From NCBI GenBank assembly GCA_002633025.1, contig NMRB01001217.1, positions 77,952 through 141,951 on the forward strand: a DNA stretch of 64,000 bases, in the 5' to 3' direction. Origin of the DNA: Notospermus geniculatus. Its lineage: Eukaryota; Nemertea; Pilidiophora; Heteronemertea; Lineidae. Each line of letters opens with the position of its first letter. Position 1 is the stretch's first letter. The translations under genes were made by a program, and so were the position numbers. This document shows, piece after piece, positions 47,995 through 58,591 of this stretch. Below the pieces are notes generated by a model that saw nothing but the letters and a program-made list of their open reading frames with translations, searched no databases and was not told the origin of the DNA.

Positions 47995-49813
47995 ATTGTT
48001 GGTGTCTGAACCACCCAGATTGGTGATCAAAATCGCTCCTGTACAAGCTAGACCGTTGTGGCTTTGAGGCTACGTTTGGAAAGTGTGCTAAGAGTAGCGA
48101 ACAGTGACAGCTGACAAAAAGATGTTGTTCCTGAAAGAAAGAACTCTGAAAGAAAGAACCTGAAAAGCATGCGCACAATTCGTGCTCGCTCTCCCAACGA
48201 TGTGTAACCTTGTAACGATAAAAATGACTTTGAATGTCACTGTTTACTTAATCTCACTGATGATGAGTTCTGTTAGAAATAATCAATTTCACGACCTTAT
48301 ATACAACTTTTGATATCAAGTCTCTTAATTCATATCCCTTACTTCACGCCTATTCAGATTAAGTTACTAGACAGAACGGGCCATTTTGAAAGGGCGTGGT
48401 GAAGCTTCTAACCGACACGCAGCACACTCAAAAACTTTCATTTTGCAACCTCGCTACACCTATAATTATGGGAAGGTTTATTTACAAAGAATTAATGCGT
48501 AACATGACATCTTTGAGATGCGAAATACCCATCACATGACTTGATATTAGCTTCTTATTTTGGACCAGGATGTGTTCCAGAAATTGGGTGTGGCTCGGCC
48601 CAGACTTCAAAATGACAGACAAAGTAATCACCGTATTTAATCCGCTCTTTCTTCAGCCCACAGATGCAAATCGAATTCAGCGTACAAGGCATTGATATTA
48701 AGCTCTAGATTTTAGAAAAATCGGTTAGATCTGTCTTTCAAACAGTTGTTTATAGATAGAACTCTCAATAAACAAACCATCTCTTTGTTTGATTGCCCGA
48801 TAAATCAATTTCTTTAATGATATGATTTCATTCCATTATATCCCTTTCAGCAGCGGGGGCGGAAGGTCGATACCAAATAATATGATTTTTTTTTTCTTAA
48901 GAATAGAAGAGTTTTCTTTCATTATTGATTATTAGTATAAAAGTATGTGTTTGACTTGGTATAACCGATTTTCAACCCTCTCGACTTTAACTGAGATGAC
49001 ATCTATTATTCGGCGAGTGAACAACCTGATGAAATGGTCCAGGGATCATGTGCTCACCTGGTGTAAATGTACAGGTTGTCTAGATAGGACTTCTCACCAG
49101 TTTCTAGTTTGTTCATGAGATAGTGACAAAAGTCTTCTTTTATTATGGCCGACTGGCAGCCAAATGAAGTTAAACTGGGCCAACATTTGGTGTACATAGA
49201 ACGGGCTAAATTAACGAATGACTGCATGTTGGCGATTTATAACTAGCGTTTTCCACCTCTCCAACTCCGAACAAGCTGGGTGGGAGACCCGACAAAAGGC
49301 TAATTACCACAACTAAAACGTGACGAAGCCCCGATATGTGATCACCAATTCTGTGGCAAACTGGACAATTTTTACGGCAAGATTATCGACGAGATCGAGG
49401 TTCAACTACCCAAAAACTGGTAGAGAAGACTTTTTGAGTACGCCTTAGAGGTTGCAGATGGCAGCACCATACAAAGGGTTAAATGTAGGCCCTACTTGAG
49501 AGGTTAGACATTGGGAAAAAAATCTTAATCACCATGGTCACACATCAAGATTTTTCACCAACAGCATGATTGCGTACATGTACGCGAACGTGGCAAAAGC
49601 TTTTTCATGTACATGTATGTAGGCCTACCGTTCACGCCGCGCGGCCTATGAACCCGATGTGAAGAAGGAGAATGCCTCGAGTATGATATTATAAAGGAAG
49701 TGGTTATTTGGCAAGCAAATGCTTGCCGAATTACAGAAATTTGGTCTTAGATGGCAAGCATACAATAATGAATATTAATTAGACCCCATTAATTATGCAA
49801 ACAGAAGATGAAG

Positions 49814-49972
49814 ATGGCGTCCTCCGACTCGCCGTCGCAGCCCTCGCCAAAAGGCATCGAAAAGTTGCGATTGGGAGTAGGCTATGCCTCCAACGAAGAT
49901 TTTAAGACGGCGTTAAAGGCATCGAACTGTTTATTTGCACAGTTACCTGCTGTGTATGCAGTAAGCGTATAG
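49814..49972 (+). CDS. Small ORF of 52 residues inside the 49704-50892 element
   Basis: A good start context (aagATGG) begins MASSDSPSQPSPKGIEKLRL, and the ORF continues with GYASNEDFKTALKASNC. A possible donor (gca|gtaagc) lies three codons before the stop. It looks coding but is not recognised. It may be the 5' exon of a host gene or the remains of an element protein. Confidence 0.3.
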   Translation: MASSDSPSQPSPKGIEKLRLGVGYASNEDFKTALKASNCLFAQLPAVYAVSV

Positions 49973-50212
49973 TCTTGGATGCACGTCTAGCTCATTAATT
50001 ATGCAGCGCTCCCAGAGCAGCTGGCAGGGCAGAAAATATCGTTTAGTGGAGGGGGCCTTGCGGAAAGGAGCCACCTACAAGCGATTTTCAGAAGAAAGTG
50101 GTTATTTATCGACCCTGGTTTGCCAAACAGTACGCCAAGTTTGGCTTAAAACGACGAGTTACCTGCATTGTCCTGAACCAGTTAATAAATTCCCACCGCA
50201 TATCTGCAGCCA

Positions 50213-50300
50213 GTTGATTAGCGCAGTGCAAAGAGTGATGGGCCAGCAACCCCAATGTCGCGGGTTCGAAACTTGCGTGATCACACTCGTGATTTTTTTT
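50213..50300 (+). repeat. tRNA-like (SINE head) segment with T run
   Basis: It has an A-box-like gattagcgcagtgcaaag and a B-box cgggttcgaaac, followed by gattttttttcttttt, a pol III-type terminator. The stems do not fold convincingly, so it is a relic rather than a tRNA gene. Confidence 0.4.
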
Positions 50301-51016
50301 CTTTTTTTTTTTTTTCTTGGTTTTTTCCTTGGCATATCAAGAAGAAACGTCTTATGTTTTTGTACAAAAATAGATGCGAACACAGTGGAAGGTGCCAACA
50401 AACGACTGCCGGATGGTGGCCTCATTGGCCACAGTAGTCAATGCTCCGTACTACGCCATAGGTGAGGGTGCCATTGACAAGAATATTGTTGTTTGGGTTC
50501 CGTTAAGTAAGTTCAAGATAAAAAAATACTACCGCTCCCTCCCGTGCCTAAAATTCAGCGCCGTGCCTCTCAAATTTTCCGTCCATAAGGTACAACATGG
50601 ACATGAGGTTTTTTACTCTGCTGTGCCCCCCCCCCCCGATCTCCCTTGGCTCTTGCTTGCACCTGGATAGGTTATAACTTCCTCCAAGGTTAATATAACA
50701 AACAAATGGCATATTTGCTTGCCCAATAGCCAAACGTGCTGAATAATATGGCAAGCACATATCCTGATTAATATTCATTAGGGGCGTGACATGCTTGCCA
50801 AATAGGGACATTTTTCAGCATTAGATGGCAAGCATGCTTGCTAAATAAGGACGAAAAAGGGAACTGCTCGGCAAGCATGCTTGCCAAATAAACCCGGCCT
50901 ATTATAAATGCCGCTTTATTGTGTGGCAGACACTTAAAATTGTCACAAACTTTTGTTGGGGGCATTGGCAAACGGGGGCACAGTGAAAAAATATTACGAT
51001 GGGATGCCATTTTCAT

Positions 51017-51085
51017 TTCAATTTTTAACCACTAGTGACACCTATTGAGGTAATGGGCTATGGTCCCCATTATTACTACATGAAA
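51017..51085. repeat. Interspersed repeat family I, short copy
   Basis: It contains accactagtgacacctattg and gggctatggtcccc, matching the end of the 53985-54151 copy. Confidence 0.6.
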
Positions 51086-51944
51086 TCAACTGACATTGTT
51101 GCCTGTCCTTTCATTCAAGTGAAGCCAATTGGGTTACACGTGTAATTTGATCTTTAAAATCCGTAGCAGGTCTTCGTCTGACAGGATCAGTGACCAAACC
51201 CCCTTGGCAAACGCCATGAACCCGTAATCCAGTTATAGTGGTTACCATCGCCAAGCCATCTCCCTTCGCAGCTTTTCCCGCTGGAGGCTTGCGAAGCAAC
51301 TTCCTTATTCAATTAGGTAGGTTGATGGTGTATGATACCCTGTGCTTTAAATTCGGCCATTTTCCTATGCCTGGGTAAGCCGCAATGCACATGGTCATAA
51401 TAGGCCTATGTATATGAAATGTGCATACACACTGGATGATACCTCTCAATTAAGGACTTACCCGCTTGCGTAAAATCGGGGCATCCTTCATCTTCCACTT
51501 CATCGAGGAATGTTCCTTCATCTCATCAACCATGGCATGATATGGTGTCGGCTAGCAGGCTATCATTTCCATCAGGGGACGTGCAGGCCCTACACACTAC
51601 ATAGGCCTACCCTGGGACAAGCCCAGTGCAGCCTGCCTTTCAGAACAGGCGGTAAGCTTACGTGTATGAATGAGATTGACAACAGTTCAAAACTGGCGAC
51701 GAAATGGCAAAGTTCTATCTAAGTCGCTTTCTCGCCTCTCTTGATGGAAGTTATACTTCATGACCCACGAGAGACCGCCTTCATGACAAATCGTACTACG
51801 CGCGCTCCACCCGCATCGGCTCAATCTTCCACACACGTCCATCTCGCTCGGCCTCTCTTCTAAAAATAACCTCATAATTGGTCTGCGGTATCGAGTTACC
51901 GTTCCGATCACACGGCTACGTCAATTCAAGGCCACGCTCAATTG

Positions 51945-52102
51945 AAGCGGCCTATCCACGTGCAATATTATTGCACAATATGAGGATCAAAATGGGCAAT
52001 ATTATTGCCAATCTTTCTCCCATCCATTATGCCAGAAGCACATGACACCCATCATTGGGCCCCATATTGTGCAATAACATTGTACCGTGGAAAAACCGCT
52101 TT
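51945..52102. mobile_element. Foldback MITE family D, copy 2
   Basis: It closely matches 1182-1336, sharing gaggatcaaaatgggcaata and gccccatattgtgcaataac, and is bounded by aagcggcc-like ends. Confidence 0.8.
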
Positions 52103-52432
52103 AGCCTACATGCTGTTTCGAGACGTCCATTGCGTGGAAGGCCAATAGATAATTTTAGATCTCCTACGAAAAACGTAAACGTAAACAATGATGATACGTC
52201 ACTGTCTTCATCTTCGACCTGTTGTTTCTTTGTCTGCATGTTAATTTAGGCGATATGCATCTGTAGGCGAAAACGGGATTGCTGTGAGCGCTACATTGAC
52301 TGGCCTAAATACGTCCTTTGTTATAGGCCTAGTGTTTTTCCTATCGTTCTGGCCAAAGGTAGGCCTACTTATGCCGGCCTATACACACGACCCCCGATCC
52401 AATTTTTCATCCAATTTTTTGGAAATTCAGAT

Positions 52433-52612
52433 TCAGGTATGATGAAATCTAATGTTCCCGATACCAGATGTCCGCTTCTTTTGTACAGGGGACATCTCGT
52501 GACAGAAGTTCCTGTCTGTTAGTGTCCGGTCTATTGTAGCTGCCGCTTATTCCGTCAGAATCTTTTGGTGGGGGACATCTCATATCGGGGTACATGACAT
52601 TCTACTACACCG
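52433..52612. mobile_element. MITE family M, copy 2 (inverted)
   Basis: It contains accagatgtccgcttctttt and ends gtacatgacattctactaca, the reverse orientation of 16953-17118. Confidence 0.7.
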
Positions 52613-52775
52613 GGTGGAAAGCGCGGGAAAACGTTGTCAGTTGTGGCAAACGCGGGAAAGCTGCGAACTGGCAAACGCGGGAAAGCGCTGTGGTGGCAAG
52701 CGCGGGAAAGCGCTGTAGTAGCAAGCGCGGAAAAGCGCTGTAGTGGCAAGCGCTGCAGTAGTGGCAAGCGCCAAC
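52611..52775. repeat. GC-rich minisatellite, unit about 25 bases
   Basis: The unit ggcaaacgcgggaaagcgct and its variants recur about six times directly after the family M element. Confidence 0.8.
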
Positions 52776-53364
52776 GAACATAGGTCTTGTACAAGGTCAT
52801 TGCATGGTGCATGAAAGGTGCATGATGAGAATTGTCAGGGTACGCATCCGGTCATCAAAATAACGCTGAATTTTAGAACGTTCAACGTTTCTTAACTTCA
52901 GGTGACCAGAGAGAGGCCCAGGGGGAAACGGGCAACCAAGATTTCGCGAATCAACTTAAAAAAGGTACTGCACAGTGATGGGAGGTTACGCTGTGACGTC
53001 ATTATTCTACATGTGTACATTAAGGCCGCTGAAATTTTAACATTTCGAAGATCTCAGCGGTTTTAATGGATGGTTTTAGTACATACGCTGGGTCTCAACA
53101 TCAAAACACAGAAAACATCAAGCTAAGACTACGCACCCACTGCATCATGACGGGATAGGTGACGGTTTGCTTTGTACGGTATGCGCAATTCAGCCTTCAG
53201 CAGCACCAACACACACAACAGGGTGTCCCGAAATGAAGGGTAACGGTTGAACCTTAAACTCTCTGTAGGTCAAATGTTTTACCGTACCGATCTGGCCTAA
53301 ATTTCGCTTACGAAACTGACATGACGTTGCATTCCCGTCAGATGTGACGTATATCAAAATATTA

Positions 53365-53576
53365 AAAGGGACACTACAGGCAGCCTTCTCATAGGTATTG
53401 TGATGTGCTCATTACACCGATTGGTTGGCATAACAATCTAACTCTGACATGTATTGGAAGTAAAATACACTAAACATCAACATTTAAACCAAAATCTGTA
53501 GGTTGTCGGTCGCTAGCGCCACCTGTGATGAAGTGACGGCACTGCTATGCGCCTATTGCCTATAGGGTCCCTTTAA
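53365..53576. mobile_element. MITE family K, copy 2
   Basis: It is bounded by ttaaaagggacac and ggtccctttaa and shares gtaaaatacact and tagcgccacctgtgatg with 19246-19492. Confidence 0.6.
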
Positions 53577-53938
53577 TAAATTCCAAAGTTTCTGAAAAAG
53601 AGATAATTTGAACCGAACTTATTTTGGGACACCCTGTGCTTGGTCACGTGTTTCATTACACACGAGTCATCTCTGCGTCTGGCGTGGACTTCACGTGTAA
53701 AGCACGATTTACATTGGTGTCAAATTTAGTCTAATGTGTGTCTAATAATTGGTGTTTAAAGTTGACCGTGCCAGGAGTGGCTGGCTGGAATAAGGTTGGT
53801 ATTGTATCTCACTGCTGAGGGAGCCTCTCACTCAAACTATTTTGATCGACATGTTGCTAAAATTTGGTTACACTCGGAGATGAACCGGGAAATGCAGCCG
53901 TCAGAATTGGTGAAGAACTTAGTTGTCATTCATTCACT

Positions 53939-54272
53939 ATATGGCACGCCAAAGCGGAAATAATTGCAGAACATAGTCCTGCACAATGGGCATCCTAGCT
54001 ACGATAGAGGGCAGCACACCGAAACTCGGTCCTATACAATGGACGCCTTTTGTGTGGGAAATTGATCAGGACCGAGTTGCCAGTTTCATTTCAATAGATT
54101 TAACCACTGGAGACACCTATTGAGCCAGTGAGCTAGGGTCCTCATTTTCCTCTGATATGTGAAAATTGCACAAGANCCCCCCCCCATATGTCTCGCTAGC
54201 CGAGTTTTATTTTCAATGGGCTTAAGCTCTACAAGAACCAAGTCCTGCGTTTATTTCCGCTTTGGCGTGCCA
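53939..54272. mobile_element. Foldback element with ggcacgccaaagcgg ends
   Basis: Left atggcacgccaaagcggaaa and right tttccgctttggcgtgccat are exact inverse copies. The interior contains a family I repeat (53985-54151). Confidence 0.75.
53985..54151. repeat. Interspersed repeat family I, longest copy
   Basis: It carries cctagctacgatagagggca, gggaaattgatcaggaccga and cactggagacacctattgag, the full set of blocks seen in shorter form at 13208, 21738 and 51017. Confidence 0.7.
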
Positions 54273-55059
54273 TAACTTACCGTAAGCGACTATGAGATGC
54301 AAAGTGGGATGGGGATTTTTCTTAAAACTGCAATTTTCATTATTACGGGTGATGTTTTTGGTAATGGTCTCTTGCAAATATAAAGGAAACAAATGAAAGT
54401 AAGCACCCGGTATCATCGTAATGCAGTTTCTGCGATTTAGCAATACAGAGTTCGGTTTATCCGTGAGTTATGGGTGAGAGGCTTCCTTTAAATGTAACAA
54501 TAAATGGTAGATAGAATCTATGTGCATAATATAACGGAGGAAGGAAAAACTTAGCTCAGAGACATATACGTATTGAAAACGTTCGCGAGAGTTCTGCTTA
54601 TTTTTCTTGGTACTGCTTTTCCCTTTTGCCATTTTCCACCCATCGTTTAGTGCCTGGAAAGTAATGAGAACAAAATATCAAAATCTTCAGAAAAATGCAT
54701 TAAAAAGACTGAGGAAAATAGCGCACAATGAAAGTCGTCTATATATAGATAAACAAAACGAACAGACATGATCGGCGTTTTTTTGCAAATTTTCTTCCTC
54801 CGGCGTCTTTATCCCTAAAATCTGTTAGAATTCTTTTGAGTCACTTGGTGTAATGAATACAGATATAAAATCATGAACTGCTTAAATGGCATTTTAGAAA
54901 GGTTTCCGAATAACTGACCCATTTTGGCTACTTTTTCTAGATTTCTTTCTAGAAACGTCGTGTTAAATAAATCTAGAACGAGTAGCCAAAAATTGGATTA
55001 CATGTAGTTATATAAAATCGTCGGGTTTTTTTTCATAAAAGCAAGCAAATACGCCACTA

Positions 55060-55200
55060 ATCGCAGTTTAGTTGTAAGGTGACAGTGGTCTGGCATTGCC
55101 GGTGGTCCAGCTTCTCCTGGCATTGCTGACCACACAGCAGGCTGGTTGATGATGTCTTCGAATCGCAGTCCTGCCACTGATCTTTTGATATGATGATGTT
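55060..55200. repeat. Family E repeat, diverged copy
   Basis: It shares tcgcagtttagttgtaaggt, ggtctggcattgccgg and tgctgaccacacagcaggct with 2381-2700. Confidence 0.65.
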
Positions 55201-55633
55201 GGAGAGATAGATCATTCCAGACGGTAAAAGTTGTTACATCAGTGGCTCAAATATGTTAGATTAACACATTTTAACCCTACAATATCTACGCCTACTGGAT
55301 CCGCGAACTAATGGCGTTAATTGAATGTTCGTCATCCTCCATAGCTGAAAGAACATCGCCATGGTAAGAGAATACGGAGAAATACCGGTATACATGAAAA
55401 TGAACGTTTAACCCGCGGATCCAGCAGTGCCCATTTCGAGCTATGAATTTCCTGTATGTCGGTTTCTGTTCCTTATTTTTTAATCGCTACAATTTTTTCT
55501 CCTACCTTCTCACCCATCCAGCGGCAAAGGCAAACTGTAAGCCTATTTCTATGTGTTTCCTTTTCTCTGGATTGTTCTTAGATTGGTTCCCGATCTTATA
55601 GGTACATGTAAGATTATCTACTGATATCTCTGT

Positions 55634-55774
55634 CGCGCCAGTTGGCCATAATCACGTCCGAAAAGCAGCGATGGAAAACGCGGCATTGATTGGTGGAAAA
55701 ACCATAATGCTCTTTTTTCGACCAATCAGCGCATTGGAAACAGATGATCGCGTGATTATGGCCGACAGGCGCAA
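55634..55774. mobile_element. Foldback element with ttggccataatcacg ends
   Basis: Left gcgccagttggccataatca pairs with tgattatggccgacaggcgc, and the inner gcattgattggt pairs with accaatcagcgc. The long ORF from 55671 begins inside it. Confidence 0.7.
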
Positions 55775-56335
55775 CCAATCAGCATTTAATCCCACTGGCG
55801 ATAACGGGAACCAATCTAGGTTGTTCTGTCATGTACGCATGCGTATTGTGAATAGTATTTGTGATCACTGTCGCCTTTGGCCGAAATCTCTGAGGGATTC
55901 TTGGCTAAGAGCTCGCGTAATCGTTTCATGGACTCACCCTGGGTTGGTTCACACTTCGGTCATATATTTTGATCAGCACGGCAGCCACATACGACTAAAA
56001 CCCAAACACCCTCCGATGTTTTGGGTCCATCTCTGTTCTCTTCATGCTCAACACAGAAGAAAAAAGCGCATCTTGAAAATAAACGTATATTCGCATGGGT
56101 AGACTATCAATTTGCATGGCCTCCTTCCCTGACTTCTCATCGAACCACGACGAACTTTTTTAATGAGGAAATAAGATAGCTGCCCATCAGAAATGGGTGG
56201 TTGGTGTTCCTTTAATTTGTTGGCGGACACCTCCAGAAAAACAAATCGCTTCACCACCCCTGTCCCAATCTTGCATCCGGTTATGGGACCAACTGATTGC
56301 CTAAAATCACGGCACCTTTCTTGCCACTATGCTTC

Positions 56336-56502
56336 AATAGGAGCAGTCAGCCGCGCATATTGCTAACAGATGGCAGCACACTCTTAGCGGACCACAGGAA
56401 ATCTATTATGATCGCTGCTCGATCGATAATGACTGGGTCCGCTAGATGCATTGAATTGGGCCCTAGTGACACCTAGTGGTCAACTCGCTGACAGCTCCTA
56501 TT
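56336..56502. mobile_element. MITE family H, copy 2
   Basis: It is almost the same sequence as 47777-47949 but lacks six bases (aatgta). Confidence 0.85.
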
Positions 56503-56898
56503 GCAACTGTCCCACGTTCAGACGCACCATGGCACGATGACTAGGCCGAGTTTCCGTACGCCTGCATGAAGCCATATTATTTTTCTGTGCCATATTCATT
56601 CTCGAAATAGCATGAAATGGATCTTCTCTCATTTATGTCCTGTAGTTGCATGTAATAAATTCGTCGTTTTTCCCCTGAGCAATGCTGTGTTTTTCATATC
56701 AACTGTCAAATGTGCTTTTTTTACCAAATGTACTCGTCCTTCAAATAAAAATGGAAAAAAAGAAGGAAATCTATATGTCACTGCACATTTCTTTTCATAC
56801 TCTTTTCCACGTTAAGAGGTCACTCCGAGTGACCACGACCAGATTTGAGGTACAGGATCTGCAGGTCAATGGACCAATCCTATGATCCATTGTGACTA

Positions 56899-57007
56899 GG
56901 CCCCGTATGCATAAAACATCTTAAGTGAAACATTTCCCTTAATTTTTTGTACCAAACAAAAGATTAAGGGAAAATTTTCACTTAAGATGTTTTATGCATA
57001 TGGGCCC
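56899..57007. mobile_element. Hairpin element with gggccc-type ends
   Basis: The left arm ccgtatgcataaaacatctt pairs with aagatgttttatgcatatgg on the right. Inner arms carry aagtgaaacatttccctta / aagggaaaattttcactt. Confidence 0.75.
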
Positions 57008-57085
57008 ATATCATTGTGCCTCCAACAATGGCAGTGGCCCACTCTGACTTCCGACCTCTGAGAGTATTTCAACTGTGGGTTGGCT

Positions 57086-57241
57086 AAAGCGGCCCATACA
57101 CGTTCAATATTATTGCACAATATGAGGATCAAAATGGACAATATTATTGCCAATCTTTCTTCCACCCATCATGCCAGAGGCACGTGCCCCTTTTTGGGTC
57201 CCATATTGTGCAATAATACTGATCGTGTCTGGGCCGCTTCT
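57086..57241. mobile_element. Foldback MITE family D, copy 3
   Basis: It closely matches 1182-1336 and has the best preserved terminal inverse (aaagcggcccatacacg and tgggccgctt). Confidence 0.85.
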
Positions 57242-57605
57242 TTCAATATTAGGGAAACTGAACTAGAGTAGTTACTACATGCTCTTCAACCTTGTCCGGT
57301 TTTTCTTTGTGGGGTGAATCAGATAGCGGCTGAGCCCACATAGCTGACGAATGGGCGTTTGTACTTGCATCATACCGGAAGGCCTTACTGAGTATCTTCA
57401 TTATTGCTGGTCATTTTGACCTGCTTTTTGCTCTTCCCCATGCTTTCCCATGATCAAAATGATAAGTATTCGGGCCATCCACTGGTCAGCTATGTGGGGG
57501 TCAGCTACTGTCTGGTTCACCCTGCAGTCTAACTTAAGAATTTACGATATTTTCCGGATTTTTCTTTGCATAATATTGAATATATAATTCTTCTTCTTCT
57601 TTCAG

Positions 57606-57667
57606 AATCAGTTAGTGATCAAATCCAAGATTTACTGGACCTCCTGAAAGCAAAGAGTGGAAAATAA
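57606..57667 (+). CDS. Terminal exon of unrecognised gene G1
   Basis: A strong acceptor (ttcttcttctttcag) opens a phase-1 frame that joins 32487-32552 to make Gln. It reads QSVSDQIQDLLDLLKAKSGK and then TAA. The residue before Gln is Arg only if another exon intervenes; with a direct junction the split codon is Gln and follows NQK. The Gly-Lys-stop end is the classical layout for a C-terminally amidated peptide (established for prohormones), and the body is an amphipathic helix. ATTAAA lies 61 bases downstream. The assignment to G1 rests on phase and strand. Confidence 0.5.
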
Positions 57668-57727
57668 GACGGACTCTGGTTAGGAAGATGTTGTAAATAG
57701 CACGAAGGATTAGGAATGACTTCGATT

Positions 57728-57733
57728 ATTAAA
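57728..57733 (+). terminator. Candidate poly(A) signal ATTAAA
   Basis: This common variant hexamer lies 61 bases after the stop of the terminal G1 exon, at a normal distance for a 3' end. Confidence 0.45.
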
Positions 57734-58591
57734 TAACGCCTGTAGTCTCAAGTAAACATGGCGGCACACTCTCGCAGTCTATCGCGAGATGCACTCACAA
57801 TTTTGGACAGGTTTGAGCAGGATACAAAGGAGGCACTTTATTGTTTAAGTCCACAAGTAGATCTGTGTTGTTTTATTTCTGTTAGGATAAAAAATTTGTG
57901 AAAATCTTTGCTTGATTAATGTCGTTCTACCTTTGTTCCACTAACTCAGCCATTATGACAATAGCGTCGTCGGCAAAAAAATCGTGAGACACGACACCAC
58001 CGAAATGAATATGCTTTCATTTTCGAGAAAAAAAATTGTATGCTTTGAGATCTGATCACCGTGCCCACGTCTTCTGTTTAATCAAACCTCTTCAACGCCA
58101 AATTTAGTTTCGTCCCCTTTTGAGGTGTAGGTTCATGTACAGGTTAGAGAAAAGCCAGTTCTCCGAGATGGCGGGGGACGCAGTGTTGGTCTGTAAATTA
58201 GACGAAGGATAGGAATGCTTTGAATGAAGTCGGAATTTTTACACGATGAAGAAAATTTGTACGAAGTGCTTACATTTGCTATGGTTTCCCTCTGATTTTC
58301 GCCCATTTTTACGTCAGCACGAGCAGATCGATGAACTACAAGAGTCATACATGTATAATCAAGCGAAACAGCGCGTGATGATAATTTTATTCTTGGTTAC
58401 CAACACCCAATAGCAGCGCCACCTATTGATGTTAAAATACTTGTTGTTCTTTGACGTTTGATTGGTCCAGCTTCTGTGGTATTGATTCAGCTACATCGTA
58501 TGTTATATTGCCCCTTTAAGCAAATCATCATTAAGGCGACCACTGCCCTTTTGATCACCGCTTTATAGCACAGGTCCTATCCAAACCTTAG

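Larger units (their letters stand above)
49704..50892. mobile_element. Putative 1.2 kb DNA transposon with palindromic ends
   Basis: The left end ttatttggcaagcaaatgct is the inverse of the right end, with gcatgcttgccaaataa. Further tggcaagcatgc blocks lie inside the right end at 50755-50850. The interior carries ORFs at 49814-49972 and 50001-50465, a tRNA-like segment (50213-50285) and a T run. No transposase was recognised. Confidence 0.45.
38524..57605 (+). other. Long repeat-rich stretch before the last G1 exon
   Basis: No supported G1 exon was seen in 19 kb. It holds many MITE copies, the assembly gap, two tandem arrays and a 1.2 kb inverted-repeat element (49704-50892). The stretches 43030-45440, 46460-47060 and 48180-49000 showed no recognisable gene or repeat, only short ORFs without coding character. 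Confidence 0.4.

Noticed and set aside
55526-55540. 15-base micro-exon between ccatccag and gtaagc
   Set aside because: Inserting it between 32552 and 57606 would create a stop codon at the junction.
55671-56102. 143-codon plus-strand ORF
   Set aside because: The first third is a foldback element, and the rest has no family resemblance or splice signals.
57606-57667. Resemblance of QSVSDQIQ to the SVSEIQ start of parathyroid hormone
   Set aside because: Only a few residues agree, and the rest of the peptide, its length and its amidation-type end do not fit.
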